This document shows positions 40,341 to 49,367 of a DNA stretch of 64,000 bases, piece after piece. Both the position numbers and the translations under genes were made by a program. Source of the DNA: Erythrobacter sp. SCSIO 43205 (GTDB lineage: Bacteria > Pseudomonadota > Alphaproteobacteria > Sphingomonadales > Sphingomonadaceae); NCBI RefSeq assembly GCF_019904235.1, contig NZ_CP063202.1, forward strand, positions 1,116,001 to 1,180,000, in the 5' to 3' direction. Below the pieces are notes generated by a model. The model saw only the letters and a list, made by a program, of their open reading frames with translations, did no database searches and was not told where the DNA came from. The stretch's first letter is position 1. Each line of letters starts with the position of its first letter.

Positions 40341-40814
40341 CTAAACCTCTTCGCCTGCCGCAATTGCCTCGGCGGCATTGCTGGCGAGTTGATCGACGCG
40401 CTCGTTTTCTGCGTGCCCTGCGTGCCCTTTGACCCAGTGCCATGAGACATCGTGCCGCGCCGAGGCTTCGATCAGATCGTGCCATAAATCGGCGTTGCGA
40501 ACAGGCTTTTTGCTGGCATTGACCCAGCCGCGCTTTTTCCAGCCGTGGACCCACTTGGTGATCCCGTCGATCACATATTTGCTGTCTGAATAAAGCTCCA
40601 CCTCGCAAGCCTGAGTAAGAGCGTTGAGCCCCTTGATAACGGCCAGCATTTCCATGCGATTGTTGGTGGTGTCTACCTCGCCTCCGGAAAGCTCTTTTTC
40701 ATGGCGTCCCATCCGCAATAATGCGCCCCAGCCGCCCGGGCCCGGGTTTCCTTTGCACGCACCATCGGTGAAGATTTGCACCTGTTTTTTGGGCTTCACT
40801 GGCATTGCATCCAT
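40341..40814 (-). CDS. rnhA: Ribonuclease HI
   Basis: This 157-residue enzyme is complete. The four metal-binding acids are present at Asp17 ([11 protein letters not shown]), Glu55 (NRMEMLAVI), Asp77 (LYSDSKYV) and Asp141 (NERVDQLA), with the catalytic histidine region [10 protein letters not shown]. It cuts the RNA strand of RNA-DNA hybrids, for example primers and R-loops. It lies 18 bp after thrB and is the last gene of the minus-strand set ispH-thrB-rnhA, an order common in sphingomonads. An internal ATG at residue 4 could also start it. Confidence 0.97.
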   Translation of the reverse strand: MDAMPVKPKKQVQIFTDGACKGNPGPGGWGALLRMGRHEKELSGGEVDTTNNRMEMLAVIKGLNALTQACEVELYSDSKYVIDGITKWVHGWKKRGWVNASKKPVRNADLWHDLIEASARHDVSWHWVKGHAGHAENERVDQLASNAAEAIAAGEEV

Positions 40815-40832
40815 GTGCCTTATCGCATGAGA

Positions 40833-41801
40833 TCACGCAAACACATCCGCGCCATTCTCGTTATAGAAGCGCCAGCGTGCGACAAACTGCATCGGATCCT
40901 TGCGCGTCACCAGCGCATCGTCTGGCGTGTCGAGCCAATCTTCCGCACGGCTTGCGACAAACCGGATGGCCGCGCCCTTGGCGATTTGGGGGAGGAGCGC
41001 TTGCTCGTCCTGCTCCAGCGCGCGAACGCTTTTATACCCCTTGACCAGCGCCTCTCCCAATGCAGGCACATATTTGCCCTCGCCATCGAAGCACCATGCA
41101 GCATGGGTCACCGCAAGGTCGAGCGCCATTGCTCCAGTGCACGCGAAATAAAAGTCAATAAGTCCGGTGACTTTGTCGCCAAGCATCAGGACGTTGTCAG
41201 GAAACAGGTCTGCGTGAATTTGCGCTTGGGGAAGGGCGCTAAGGTCCAGCGCCGCCGCCTCGCGTGCTGGCTCCAGCATTGCTGGCAGATCGGGGTGGAT
41301 CGAGCCAAGCGCATCGCCGCCGCACTTTTCCAGACACGCCAGATTGTCGGCAAAACTCATCGTATTGGTGCGCGACAGCCCGAAGTCCGCGCTTGCGGCG
41401 TGAATGCGGGCCAGTGTTTCACCCACCGCACAGGCTTGCGCGGGCTCTGGCTCTGTGGGTGAGACGCCGGGCAAAAATTCAATCAGCGCAACCGCTTTGC
41501 CATCGAGCATCCGAAAGCTTGCCCCGTCACGATCATGAATTGTGCGCGGCACCGGACAGCCCTTGGCTGAAAGATGGTCGAGCAGGCCCAGAAAATAGGG
41601 CAGATCCTCAAGCTCAATGCGCCGCTCATACATGGTAAGGATGAAGCGCGTTGCAGAGCCATCTTTGCCCGCGGTATCAATCAGCCAATTGGAGTTGGAC
41701 ACGCCCTCGGCAATGCCTTTTGCCGACACCAGATCGCCAACTGGATAGTGCGCGATCAGCGCGGCGAGTTCTTCTGCGCCAAGGTGGGTGTAAACCGCCA
41801 T
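40833..41801 (-). CDS. thrB: Homoserine kinase, APH-type ThrB
   Basis: The 322-residue protein belongs to the aminoglycoside-phosphotransferase fold ThrB group found in alphaproteobacteria, not to the GHMP kinases. It begins MAVYTHLGAEELAALIAHY, has the lineage pattern AEGVSNSNWLI, and carries the catalytic loop HADLFPDNVL followed by LIDFYFACTGAMALDLAV. It phosphorylates homoserine for threonine synthesis. Only 10 bp separate it from ispH upstream and 18 bp from rnhA downstream, so the three are one transcript. Confidence 0.95.
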   Translation of the reverse strand: MAVYTHLGAEELAALIAHYPVGDLVSAKGIAEGVSNSNWLIDTAGKDGSATRFILTMYERRIELEDLPYFLGLLDHLSAKGCPVPRTIHDRDGASFRMLDGKAVALIEFLPGVSPTEPEPAQACAVGETLARIHAASADFGLSRTNTMSFADNLACLEKCGGDALGSIHPDLPAMLEPAREAAALDLSALPQAQIHADLFPDNVLMLGDKVTGLIDFYFACTGAMALDLAVTHAAWCFDGEGKYVPALGEALVKGYKSVRALEQDEQALLPQIAKGAAIRFVASRAEDWLDTPDDALVTRKDPMQFVARWRFYNENGADVFA

Positions 41802-41811
41802 TGAGCTTGGC

Positions 41812-42798
41812 TCATTCTGTCAATTGACGGGGAAGTTTGAACACCATTTTCTCTTCGGTGTGCTTGATTTCGCGTTCGCTGATCGGGCGCAGCTTGGCCA
41901 ACGCCTCCACCACTTCTCGCACCAGTATTTCCGGGGCAGAAGCCCCTGCGGTAAGACCGACCGTGTTGACACCATCGAGCCAGCATGGGTCAATCTCATC
42001 AGCCCGCTGGATCAGCTTGCCCGGCGTGCCCAGCCTCTCGGCAACCTCGACAAGGCGCAGCGAGTTGGACGAATTGGGCGCACCCACAACCAGCACCAGA
42101 TCGCAATCCTGCGCCAATTCCTTGACCGCTGCCTGACGGTTGGAGGTGGCGTAACAAATGTCCTCTGCCTTAGGGCCCCTGATATTGGGATAGCGCCATT
42201 CGAGCGCCTGGATCACTTCGCGCGTGTCATCCACCGAAAGCGTCGTTTGCGTGAGATAAGCCAGCGGCTCGTCGGCATCGAATGGCAGTTTGTCCACGTC
42301 CTCGATGTTTTCAACCAGCGTCATTTGACCCGGTTCAACCTGGCCCATGGTGCCGATGACCTCTGGGTGGCCTTCGTGACCGACAAAGATGATGTGCCGC
42401 CCTTTTTCAAGCTGGCGTTCGGCCTGACGGTGCACCTTTGACACCAGCGGGCAGGTCGCATCGACGTAGATCATATTGCGCCGTTCCGCCTCGGCGGGCA
42501 CGGATTTTGGAACGCCATGCGCGCTGAAAACAACGGGCGCATCGGTGGGCACTTCGTCCAATTCCTTGACGAAAATCGCGCCTTTGGCCTTCAGCCCCTC
42601 GACCACATATTTGTTGTGGACTATTTCGTGGCGGACATAAACGGGCGCGCCATAGCGTTCGAGCGCCTTCTCCACGATCTCAATCGCACGATCAACGCCT
42701 GCGCAAAAACCGCGCGGGGCCGCGATCAAAAGGTTCAATGGCTCCGTTGAAGCCGGGATGGTTTGATCCGTTACATTCTGAGTTACTGGCGCGTTCAT
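41812..42798 (-). CDS. ispH: IspH, 4-hydroxy-3-methylbut-2-enyl diphosphate reductase
   Basis: The 328-residue protein has the three iron-sulphur cysteines: Cys32 ([11 protein letters not shown]), Cys116 ([11 protein letters not shown]) and Cys215 ([10 protein letters not shown]). The substrate-binding [13 protein letters not shown] is also present. IspH carries out the last step of the MEP pathway, making IPP and DMAPP. The ATG at 42796-42798 lies four bases after a strong hairpin whose inner arm contains the ribosome binding site GAGGG, which suggests control of translation. It is the first gene of ispH-thrB-rnhA. Confidence 0.97.
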   Translation of the reverse strand: MNAPVTQNVTDQTIPASTEPLNLLIAAPRGFCAGVDRAIEIVEKALERYGAPVYVRHEIVHNKYVVEGLKAKGAIFVKELDEVPTDAPVVFSAHGVPKSVPAEAERRNMIYVDATCPLVSKVHRQAERQLEKGRHIIFVGHEGHPEVIGTMGQVEPGQMTLVENIEDVDKLPFDADEPLAYLTQTTLSVDDTREVIQALEWRYPNIRGPKAEDICYATSNRQAAVKELAQDCDLVLVVGAPNSSNSLRLVEVAERLGTPGKLIQRADEIDPCWLDGVNTVGLTAGASAPEILVREVVEALAKLRPISEREIKHTEEKMVFKLPRQLTE

Positions 42799-42802
42799 AT
42801 AA

Positions 42803-42839
42803 CGCCCTCTAGCGCTTTGCTGCGCGGCTCGCTAGGGCG
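42803..42839 (-). promoter_or_regulatory. ispH leader hairpin covering the ribosome binding site
   Basis: On the minus strand CGCCCTAGCG pairs with CGCTAGAGGGCG, with a 2-base bulge and a 15-base loop. The GAGGG ribosome binding site lies in the second arm, four to nine bases before the ispH ATG, so folding would block translation. Confidence 0.55.
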
Positions 42840-42908
42840 TAAGCCACACATTGGACAGATTACGCCGCGTCGACGGCAATTGAATTTTACGAGGGATCAA
42901 GCATTCTC

Positions 42909-43586
42909 ATGACGCATTTCCGCATGAAACGGGGCAAATCCGCTTTTACTCCAGCGTTTGCCGGACTCCTCCTCGCCGGAGCGCTCGCCGGATGTGCGGG
43001 CGAAGGTGATCTTGTGGTCAATCAAGGCGTGGGGGTTACCGCCGTGCTCTCGACCTGCCCTGATGTGGGGATTCCGGATTACACGGGCGATGTCACCACA
43101 TTTCGCAGCGCGAATGATCAGACGCTGAGCAATCTCGACGTAACCGCTGCGATCACCAATTTGCGCGCAAGCTGCAACGACACGGGCGAGCAGGTTTATT
43201 CCGAGGCGACCTTCGACGTTCGCGCCCGCCGCACCGATGTGCGCGGCGCTCGCACGGTAACCTTGCCTTATTTCGTGACCGTGCTGCGCGGTTCAAGCGC
43301 GGTAGTGACCAAGCGTGTCGGCGAGGTGACATTGACCTTTGCAGATGGTCAGGAGCGCGCCTCTACCACTGCGAAGGCTGGCGCTTACGTTGATCGCTCG
43401 GCTGCGACGCTGCCTGAAGATATTCGCGAGAAAATCACCCGCAAAAGGCGACCTGGCGATGCCGATGCTGCGCTTGATCCGCTTGCTGATCCGGAAGTGA
43501 AAGCCGCCATCCAACGCACCCGGTTCGAGATGCTGGTGGGCTTTCAACTGACTGAGCAGCAACTGGCGTATAACGCCACGCGTTAG
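42909..43586 (+). CDS. Hypothetical lipoprotein
   Basis: The 225-residue protein has a canonical lipobox LAGC (Cys near residue 29) after a hydrophobic run, so it should be lipid-anchored in the envelope. The mature part is beta-rich: TTFRSANDQTLSNLDVTAAI, EQVYSEATFDVRARRTDVRG and YFVTVLRGSSAVVTKRVGEV. The C-terminus is helical and charged. It is divergent from ispH with a 110-bp spacer. I know it only as a conserved hypothetical of sphingomonads and assign no function. Confidence 0.75.
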   Translation: MTHFRMKRGKSAFTPAFAGLLLAGALAGCAGEGDLVVNQGVGVTAVLSTCPDVGIPDYTGDVTTFRSANDQTLSNLDVTAAITNLRASCNDTGEQVYSEATFDVRARRTDVRGARTVTLPYFVTVLRGSSAVVTKRVGEVTLTFADGQERASTTAKAGAYVDRSAATLPEDIREKITRKRRPGDADAALDPLADPEVKAAIQRTRFEMLVGFQLTEQQLAYNATR

Positions 43587-43655
43587 GGCTTGTGTTCGCT
43601 CATCCGGGCGAACTCCTCGCCAGATGGGCAGGCAAGCTGCCCCCCCGCGTGCGAA

Positions 43656-43695
43656 GTTTGTCCTGAGCGGCTGGCGTGCCAGCCAGTCGAAGGGG
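43656..43695. repeat. REP-like intergenic repeat
   Basis: GTCCTGAGC on the left and GTCGAAGGGG on the right are the ends of a dispersed element often seen between genes of sphingomonads. The centre is a perfect palindrome, GGCTGGC-GT-GCCAGCC (43669-43684). The rest of the 43587-43818 gap shows no gene. Confidence 0.6.
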
Positions 43696-43818
43696 GCGAG
43701 CGCTTAGGAATCTTTTTGGCGCGCTTGCGACGCTTGGTGCGTCATTCTGGCTCGTTCAGCCTGTTGCGCCGCCTTTCCCTTTTCCCTTATCGCCCTTTGC
43801 GCTAACGGCGCTGTTGAG

Positions 43819-45570
43819 ATGACTGATATGCAAACCCTTTACACCGCCTTTGGAGCCACGATCGAAACCGCGCTTAACGCGATGGTGATTGATGGCGCTC
43901 TGCCACAAGGCACCTCGTTCAAGAACGTCACGCTTGAGCCGCCGCGCGATCCCTCGCATGGCGATCTTGCGACCAATGCCGCGATGGTTCTGGCAAAGCC
44001 TGCCAAGACGAACCCGCGCGCTCTGGCCGAAATCCTCGCTGCAAAGCTTGAGGCTGCGCCCGGTATCGCCAGCGCCGAGATTGCAGGCCCCGGTTTCATC
44101 AACCTGCGCCTTGATCCAAAGGTGTGGCTCGATGAGCTTCAAGCGATCACCACGCTTGGTGACGAATATGGCCGCTCAAAAATGGGGGCAGGCACGCGCG
44201 TCAACGTTGAATATGTCAGCGCCAACCCCACCGGCCCCATGCACATGGGCCACTGCCGGGGAGCGGTTGTGGGCGATGCGCTTGCCAGCCTGCTTGAATT
44301 TGCCGGCCACGATGTGACGCGCGAATATTATATCAACGATGCGGGCGGTCAGGTCGATACGCTCGCCCGTTCCGCACACCTTCGCTATCGCGAGGCGCTG
44401 GGCGAGGACATCGGCGAGATTCCCGAAGGCTACTACCCTGGCGAGTACCTCAAGCCCATTGGCGAATATCTCGCGAAGGAACTCGGCGACAAATACAAAA
44501 ATGCGCCCGAGGATGAGTGGCTGCAATACTTCCGCGCTGAAGCGGTCGACAAGATGATGGACCTCATCAAGGCGGACTTGGCGCTGCTTGGCATCCACCA
44601 CGATGTCTTTGCTTCCGAAGCCGCTCTCCATGCAGCGGGCAAACCTGATGCGGCAGAGGCGTGGCTGCGCGAGCATGACCTCGTCTATGACGGCGTCCTC
44701 GAAGCGCCCAAGGGCAAGGCCCCGCCCGAAGATTGGGAACCGGTGGAGCTTCCGCTCTTCCGCTCGACCAGATTTGGCGATGATCAGGACCGCCCGATCA
44801 AGAAATCGGACGGCAAATGGACCTATTTCGGGGCCGACCTTGCCTACCATATGCAGAAGGCAGAAAGCGCCGACGAGCTCATCGACATCTGGGGCGCGGA
44901 CCATGCCGGAACCGTTAAACGGATCAAGGCGGCTGTCGCAGCGCTTTCCGAAGGGAAGGGCACACCCACCCCGTTTGACGTAAAACTCGTCCAGATGGTC
45001 CAGCTTATGCGCGGCGGCGAACCTGTGAAAATGTCCAAGCGTTCGGGCAATTTCATCACGATTGCGGACATGATCGAAGAGGTCGGGCGCGACGTCGTGC
45101 GCTTCACCATGCTGACGCGCAAGCCCGAAGCGCAGATGGAATTCGACTTCGCCAAAGTGGTCGAGGCGTCGAAGGACAATCCCGTCTGGTACGTCCAATA
45201 CGCCCACGCGCGCATCCAATCGACTTTGCGTAAAGCGTTGGAAGATGAAGGGTTTACGCCGTCCGCTGACGCCATCGCAGAGCTGGGCGAAGAGGAACAC
45301 ACGCTCATCAAGCGCGCCGCGCAATTCCCGCGCGAGGTGGAGGCCGCTGCCAAGGCGCGTGAACCGCACCGGATCGCTTTCTACCTCTACGACCTCGCAA
45401 CCGACCTTAACGCCTTCTATTCCTTGGGTAACACTGACACGCAAAAGCGCTTCATTGTGAAACAAGCACCCGGAATATCGCAGGCGCGGCTTTTCCTTGG
45501 AGAAGCAATCGGGCAGGTTATTCGCAATGGTCTTCGCGTGCTTGGCGTGGAGGCAGTGGACAAAATGTAG
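43819..45570 (+). CDS. argS: Arginyl-tRNA synthetase
   Basis: This 583-residue class I synthetase has the N-terminal Add1 domain, a HIGH-type motif HMGH near residue 142 (GPMHMGHCRGAVVGDAL), the KMSKR signature at 404-408, and the C-terminal DALR anticodon-binding domain ending QVIRNGLRVLGVEAVDKM. It charges tRNA(Arg). It starts at ATG 43819 with a weak GTTGAG upstream. It begins the block argS-SPOR-nagZ-scpA-scpB-tatABC, which is conserved in sphingomonads. Confidence 0.98.
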   Translation: MTDMQTLYTAFGATIETALNAMVIDGALPQGTSFKNVTLEPPRDPSHGDLATNAAMVLAKPAKTNPRALAEILAAKLEAAPGIASAEIAGPGFINLRLDPKVWLDELQAITTLGDEYGRSKMGAGTRVNVEYVSANPTGPMHMGHCRGAVVGDALASLLEFAGHDVTREYYINDAGGQVDTLARSAHLRYREALGEDIGEIPEGYYPGEYLKPIGEYLAKELGDKYKNAPEDEWLQYFRAEAVDKMMDLIKADLALLGIHHDVFASEAALHAAGKPDAAEAWLREHDLVYDGVLEAPKGKAPPEDWEPVELPLFRSTRFGDDQDRPIKKSDGKWTYFGADLAYHMQKAESADELIDIWGADHAGTVKRIKAAVAALSEGKGTPTPFDVKLVQMVQLMRGGEPVKMSKRSGNFITIADMIEEVGRDVVRFTMLTRKPEAQMEFDFAKVVEASKDNPVWYVQYAHARIQSTLRKALEDEGFTPSADAIAELGEEEHTLIKRAAQFPREVEAAAKAREPHRIAFYLYDLATDLNAFYSLGNTDTQKRFIVKQAPGISQARLFLGEAIGQVIRNGLRVLGVEAVDKM

Positions 45571-45615
45571 CCGCCGCATCTTTGGTGGGGGGGCTTTGTT
45601 GAAGGGTGATGGGCC

Positions 45616-46314
45616 TTGATTATCGATGCTGAATATGAAGAGGTCGAGGGCGCTGACGGCGAACTGGACTTATCAGCGGAGGATAGCCTTCCGTGGCTTG
45701 AGGCTGAGGAAGAAGACGAGGATCGCGGCAGCGACCACACCCACATCATCCTTCTTGGCCTGATCCTGTTCGGGATATTGATCGCTGGTGTCGGGACCGT
45801 CTGGTTCTTCGGCAGCAAAGCCGACGAAGCGACGCTCGCCGCCGACGGCAGCGTGATCGAAGCGCCTGAAGGCCCGATAAAGGAACGTCCAGAAGACCCC
45901 GGAGGCAAGGAGTTTGCCGGTACTGGCGCGGTTGCGCCTAAGGTGGCCGAAGGCGGCACACCCGAAGGCGTGATGAACACCGATGGCAATGCCAATGCAG
46001 GGGGCCAGGGTTCGGGCAAGGGCGCGGGCGCGTTTTCTGGCGCAGCATCCGGCGCCTCTGCTTCAAGTTCATCGGCCTCAGGGGTGGGCGTCCAACTCGC
46101 CGCTTACTCCAGCCGCGCGCGCGCTGAACAGGGCTGGAATGAAATCAGCCGCCGCACCGATGCGCTGTCGGGCCTGCGTTATCGCATCGAAGAGGGTGTG
46201 GTGGACATCGGCACAGTCTATCGCTTGCAAGCGGTGGCTGGCGACCGGGCATCGGCAAATTCCTTGTGCGCAAAGCTCAAATCCGATGGCATTGATTGTC
46301 AGGTGAAGGGCTGA
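45616..46314 (+). CDS. SPOR domain-containing membrane protein
   Basis: The 232-residue protein starts at TTG 45616; no ATG or GTG is available, an in-frame stop lies nine bases upstream, and GAAGGGTGATGG precedes it. An acidic cytoplasmic tail (residues 1-40) is followed by one membrane helix (about 43-66), a long Gly/Ala/Ser-rich periplasmic linker, and a C-terminal SPOR domain (VGVQLAAYSSRARAEQGWNE, IEEGVVDIGTVYRLQAVAG). SPOR domains bind denuded glycan strands of septal peptidoglycan. It is therefore probably a cell-division or envelope protein. The nagZ gene next to it also deals with peptidoglycan. Confidence 0.88.
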   Translation: MIIDAEYEEVEGADGELDLSAEDSLPWLEAEEEDEDRGSDHTHIILLGLILFGILIAGVGTVWFFGSKADEATLAADGSVIEAPEGPIKERPEDPGGKEFAGTGAVAPKVAEGGTPEGVMNTDGNANAGGQGSGKGAGAFSGAASGASASSSSASGVGVQLAAYSSRARAEQGWNEISRRTDALSGLRYRIEEGVVDIGTVYRLQAVAGDRASANSLCAKLKSDGIDCQVKG

Positions 46315-46430
46315 GCAGGCCGCTATTTCGAGGGAAAGCGCGCGCTTCTGGCGCATTTTCCCCGTAAAATAGCCACAACGGATGGTTACTGCGCTTGCGC
46401 ATTTCCATTCTCGCCGCCAATTTCTTCCCT

Positions 46431-47474
46431 ATGGTCCCGGCAATATTCGGATGTTCTGGCACAAAGCTGACGGCGGAAGAGCGCGCGTTTTTTCGCGACG
46501 CTGATCCGGCGGGCTACATCCTGTTCGGTCGCAATTGCGAAAATGCAGAGCAGCTGCGCGCACTGACCGATGAATTGCGCGCGCTTCACGGGCGCGAACA
46601 TCTGCTGATTTCGATTGACCAGGAGGGCGGTCGTGTCGCTCGGCTAAGGCCACCCCATTGGGCGGCTTACCCTAGTGGCGAGGCGTTTGACCGGCTTTAC
46701 CAAGTGGCGCCCGCAAGCGCGATTGAGGCGGCACGCGTGGGAGCAAAGGCGATGGGATTGGAGCTGTCCGCGATGGGGATCACCGTTGACTACCACCCGC
46801 CTTTGGACCTTCGCCAAGAGGGCGCGCATGATGTGATTGGTGACCGTTCGCTTGGGGCTGATCCGATGCAGGTCGCCGCGATTGGGCGAGCGATACTCGA
46901 CGGGCTCGCTGATGGTGGTGTGACCGGTTGTATCAAGCATATGCCGGGGCATGGCCGCGCATTGTGCGACAGCCACAAGGAAATGCCCACGGTCCAAGCG
47001 AGCGCCGAGGAATTGGCGAGCGATCTGGAGCCTTTCCATAAGCTCAACGGCGCACTGATCGGCATGACCGGGCACCTCAAATTTCCCATATGGGACGAGG
47101 CGCTTCCCGCGACGCTCTCCAAGGCAATAATCAGCGACATCATCCGCGGCGACATTGGTTTTGACGGCCTTTTGCTCACTGACGACATCGACATGGAAGC
47201 GCTTGATGGCAGCGTGCCGGAACGCTCGAGCCAAGCAATTGCGGCGGGCTGCGACATAGTGCTCAATTGCTGGGCGAAGATGGGCGATATGGTCGGCATT
47301 TGTGAGCGCGTGCCCACAATCTCTGACCGCGCTGCTGAGCGGCTGGCCAAGGCGCTTGAGGGGACGCGCGTGGCGGACACACTTGCTGAAGATGCGAGCG
47401 AGCTTTTGGCCAAGCGCGATGCGCTTTTGGCCAAGCGCGATGCGCTTTTGGCCATCGCGGGGGAGGCTGCATGA
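46431..47474 (+). CDS. nagZ: NagZ, beta-N-acetylhexosaminidase
   Basis: The 347-residue GH3 enzyme begins VPAIFGCSG, which matches the usual NagZ start; TTG 46395 would add 12 residues. The signature KHMPGHGRALCDSHKEMP carries the catalytic histidine of the GH3 loop, and the nucleophile aspartate is in LLTDDIDMEAL. It removes N-acetylglucosamine from anhydro-muropeptides during peptidoglycan recycling in the cytoplasm. The C-terminus holds a 21-bp tandem repeat that encodes LLAKRDA twice and then in part. The stop overlaps the scpA start. Confidence 0.95.
   Translation: MVPAIFGCSGTKLTAEERAFFRDADPAGYILFGRNCENAEQLRALTDELRALHGREHLLISIDQEGGRVARLRPPHWAAYPSGEAFDRLYQVAPASAIEAARVGAKAMGLELSAMGITVDYHPPLDLRQEGAHDVIGDRSLGADPMQVAAIGRAILDGLADGGVTGCIKHMPGHGRALCDSHKEMPTVQASAEELASDLEPFHKLNGALIGMTGHLKFPIWDEALPATLSKAIISDIIRGDIGFDGLLLTDDIDMEALDGSVPERSSQAIAAGCDIVLNCWAKMGDMVGICERVPTISDRAAERLAKALEGTRVADTLAEDASELLAKRDALLAKRDALLAIAGEAA
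47403..47457 (+). repeat. 21-bp tandem repeat inside nagZ
   Basis: The unit beginning CTTTTGGCCAAGCGC occurs at 47403-47423 and 47424-47444 without change, followed by a partial third copy to 47457. The unit length is a multiple of three, so the frame is kept. Confidence 0.9.
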
Positions 47475-48340
47475 GCCCTCCCATGACCTCCCGCCAGGAA
47501 GAGGGCTTCATGCTGACGGGCGGCGCGATGAATGCGCCTGAACCCGGCGCGATCATGCCCGATGGCTGGGACGATGATCCTGCCAAACAGGGCGCTAAGC
47601 CAGGCGAAGAGGCGCTCTACTTAGAGCTTGATGGTTGGGAGGGGCCGTTAGACCTTCTCCTCGACCTCGCGCGCCGCCAAAAGGTTGATCTTAAACAGAT
47701 TTCCATCCTTGCATTGGTCGACCAATATCTCGACTATATCGAGAAGGCACAGGATTTGCGGCTGGAATTGGCGGCCGATTACCTCGTGATGGCGGCATGG
47801 CTCGCCTTCCTCAAATCCGCCATGCTCCTGCCTAAGGATGAGCAGGAAGACCCTAGCCCCGAAGAACTCGCGCTGCGTCTGCAATTGCGGCTCCAGCGCC
47901 TCGGCGCGATGCGTGAGGCGGGCGCGCGATTGATGGGACGCGACAGGATCGGGCGGGACATCTTTCTGCGAGGGTCGCCAGAAGGGCTGCGCACTGATCG
48001 CAAGACCATGTGGAAATGCGACGCCTTCTCGCTGATCCAGGCCTACGGTCAGGTTAAGGCTCGCACCGCGCCGCGCATTTATCATGTGTCTGATCGCCCA
48101 GTGATGACGTTGGACAGCGCGCTCGACCGCGTGTCAGCAATGATTGGCGTCACGCTCGACTGGATGGATTTGCGCGACTTCCTCCCCAAACACGCAGAGC
48201 CCGCGCTGCGCCGCTCGGCGCTTGCCTCAAGCTTTGTCGCAGCGCTCGAACTGGCACGCCTTGGCAAGGCGGAAATTGACCAGGAAGGCGCGTTTGAGCC
48301 GCTTCGCATTCGCCGCGTGAGAGAAAAGGCGCAGAGCTGA
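47471..48340 (+). CDS. scpA: ScpA, segregation and condensation protein A
   Basis: The 289-residue kleisin has the N-terminal Smc-binding helix region WEGPLDLLLDLARRQKVDLK (about residues 54-73) followed by SILALVDQYLDYIEKAQDL. The C-terminal winged-helix part ends FEPLRIRRVREKAQ. A 40-residue N-terminal extension is probably disordered. ScpA joins Smc and ScpB into the bacterial condensin that folds and separates chromosomes. It overlaps nagZ by four bases (ATGA) and the scpB start by one. Confidence 0.95.
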   Translation: MSPPMTSRQEEGFMLTGGAMNAPEPGAIMPDGWDDDPAKQGAKPGEEALYLELDGWEGPLDLLLDLARRQKVDLKQISILALVDQYLDYIEKAQDLRLELAADYLVMAAWLAFLKSAMLLPKDEQEDPSPEELALRLQLRLQRLGAMREAGARLMGRDRIGRDIFLRGSPEGLRTDRKTMWKCDAFSLIQAYGQVKARTAPRIYHVSDRPVMTLDSALDRVSAMIGVTLDWMDLRDFLPKHAEPALRRSALASSFVAALELARLGKAEIDQEGAFEPLRIRRVREKAQS

Positions 48341-48987
48341 TGTCAGACGACGACCGAGCGACCGATGAGATCACACGTGGGCTTGAAGCCACGCTATTCG
48401 CGGCTGAAGAGCCACTGAATGTCGATCAACTGTCCGCCCACCTTGGTGACTGCGACAAGGCCGTTATTCGTGATGCGCTTAAGTCACTCGAAGCACACTA
48501 CTCCGATCGAGGCGTGCATCTGGTCGAACGCGGCAAGCGCTGGCATTTCGAAACCGCGCCCGACATGGCGCATCTGCTTCGCCGCGAAAAAGAGCAGGTC
48601 CGCCGCCTCAGCCGCGCGGCCACCGAAGTGCTTGCCATCATCGCCTATCACGAACCTGTCAGCCGCGCCGAAATCGAATCGATCAGGGGCGTTCAGACCA
48701 GTTCGGGCACATTGGACGTTCTGATGGAGGCAGGCTGGATCAAACTCGCCGGCCGCCGCGAAGTGCCAGGCCGCCCGGTGATTTACGCGACGACGCCCGA
48801 ATTCCTCGACCACTTCGGCCTCTCCTCGCGCCGCGACCTGCCCGGCATTGACGAATTGCGCGCCTCTGGCCTGCTTGATCCGGTCGACGATGCCTTTGAA
48901 CAGGCGATGGGCGCAGACGATGATGAGGACGAGGAAACCGCCCAAAATGATGCGCAATCCTGCGAGCCTGCGCCCTCATCAGAGTGA
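48340..48987 (+). CDS. scpB: ScpB, segregation and condensation protein B
   Basis: The 215-residue protein has two winged-helix domains: LEATLFAAEEPLNVDQLSAH in the first, and RAATEVLAIIAYHEPVSRAE with TSSGTLDVLMEAGWIKLAGR in the second. PGRPVIYATTPEFLDHFGL is the family signature. The tail after residue 185 is acidic and disordered. ScpB dimers bind ScpA in the Smc complex. The ATG overlaps the scpA stop. Confidence 0.96.
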   Translation: MSDDDRATDEITRGLEATLFAAEEPLNVDQLSAHLGDCDKAVIRDALKSLEAHYSDRGVHLVERGKRWHFETAPDMAHLLRREKEQVRRLSRAATEVLAIIAYHEPVSRAEIESIRGVQTSSGTLDVLMEAGWIKLAGRREVPGRPVIYATTPEFLDHFGLSSRRDLPGIDELRASGLLDPVDDAFEQAMGADDDEDEETAQNDAQSCEPAPSSE

Positions 48988-49088
48988 ATTGCGCGCACCA
49001 AGCCTCGTGTCACTGGCATGATTGCGTTGAAGCGCCTATACTGAGCACGCAACCACCCCCTTCCAAGGGCAATTAAGAGAGAAATCCT

Positions 49089-49325
49089 ATGTTCGGCCAA
49101 ATTGGTATCTGGCAAGTCCTCATCCTTGCGATTGTCATCCTCGTGCTGTTCGGTCGCGGCAAAATTTCGGAGATGATGGGCGATTTCGGCAAAGGTATCA
49201 GCAGCTTCAAAAAAGGCATGAGTGAAGAGGCGAACAGCAAAGACGAGCCCAAAGGCCAGATCGAAGCCCCTGCCAAAGAAGCTGGTGAGGCCAAGACCGC
49301 TGAAAAGAGCGAGCCTTCAAGCTGA
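49089..49325 (+). CDS. tatA: TatA, twin-arginine translocase subunit A
   Basis: The 78-residue protein has the TatA plan: an N-terminal membrane helix (FGQIGIWQVLILAIVILVLF), the FGRGK hinge, an amphipathic helix (ISEMMGDFGKGISSFKKGM) and a charged tail. TatA forms the pore through which folded proteins with twin-arginine signals cross the inner membrane. It is 101 bp after scpB, with GAGAGAAATCC before the start, and is followed by tatB and tatC. Confidence 0.96.
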   Translation: MFGQIGIWQVLILAIVILVLFGRGKISEMMGDFGKGISSFKKGMSEEANSKDEPKGQIEAPAKEAGEAKTAEKSEPSS

Positions 49326-49367
49326 ATGCCGCTTTCGTCTCACCCTCACTGAAAGCTTTGACGCCCC

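Noticed and set aside
43590..43805. ORF of 71 codons between the lipoprotein gene and argS
   Set aside because: It runs across the REP-like repeat and has no start signal or protein-like pattern.
44176..45579. Minus-strand ORF of 467 codons in argS
   Set aside because: Antisense to argS, which has complete synthetase motifs.
47403..47457. Possible CRISPR-like or mobile repeat
   Set aside because: The units are contiguous, have no spacers and stay in frame in nagZ, so this is a coding tandem repeat.
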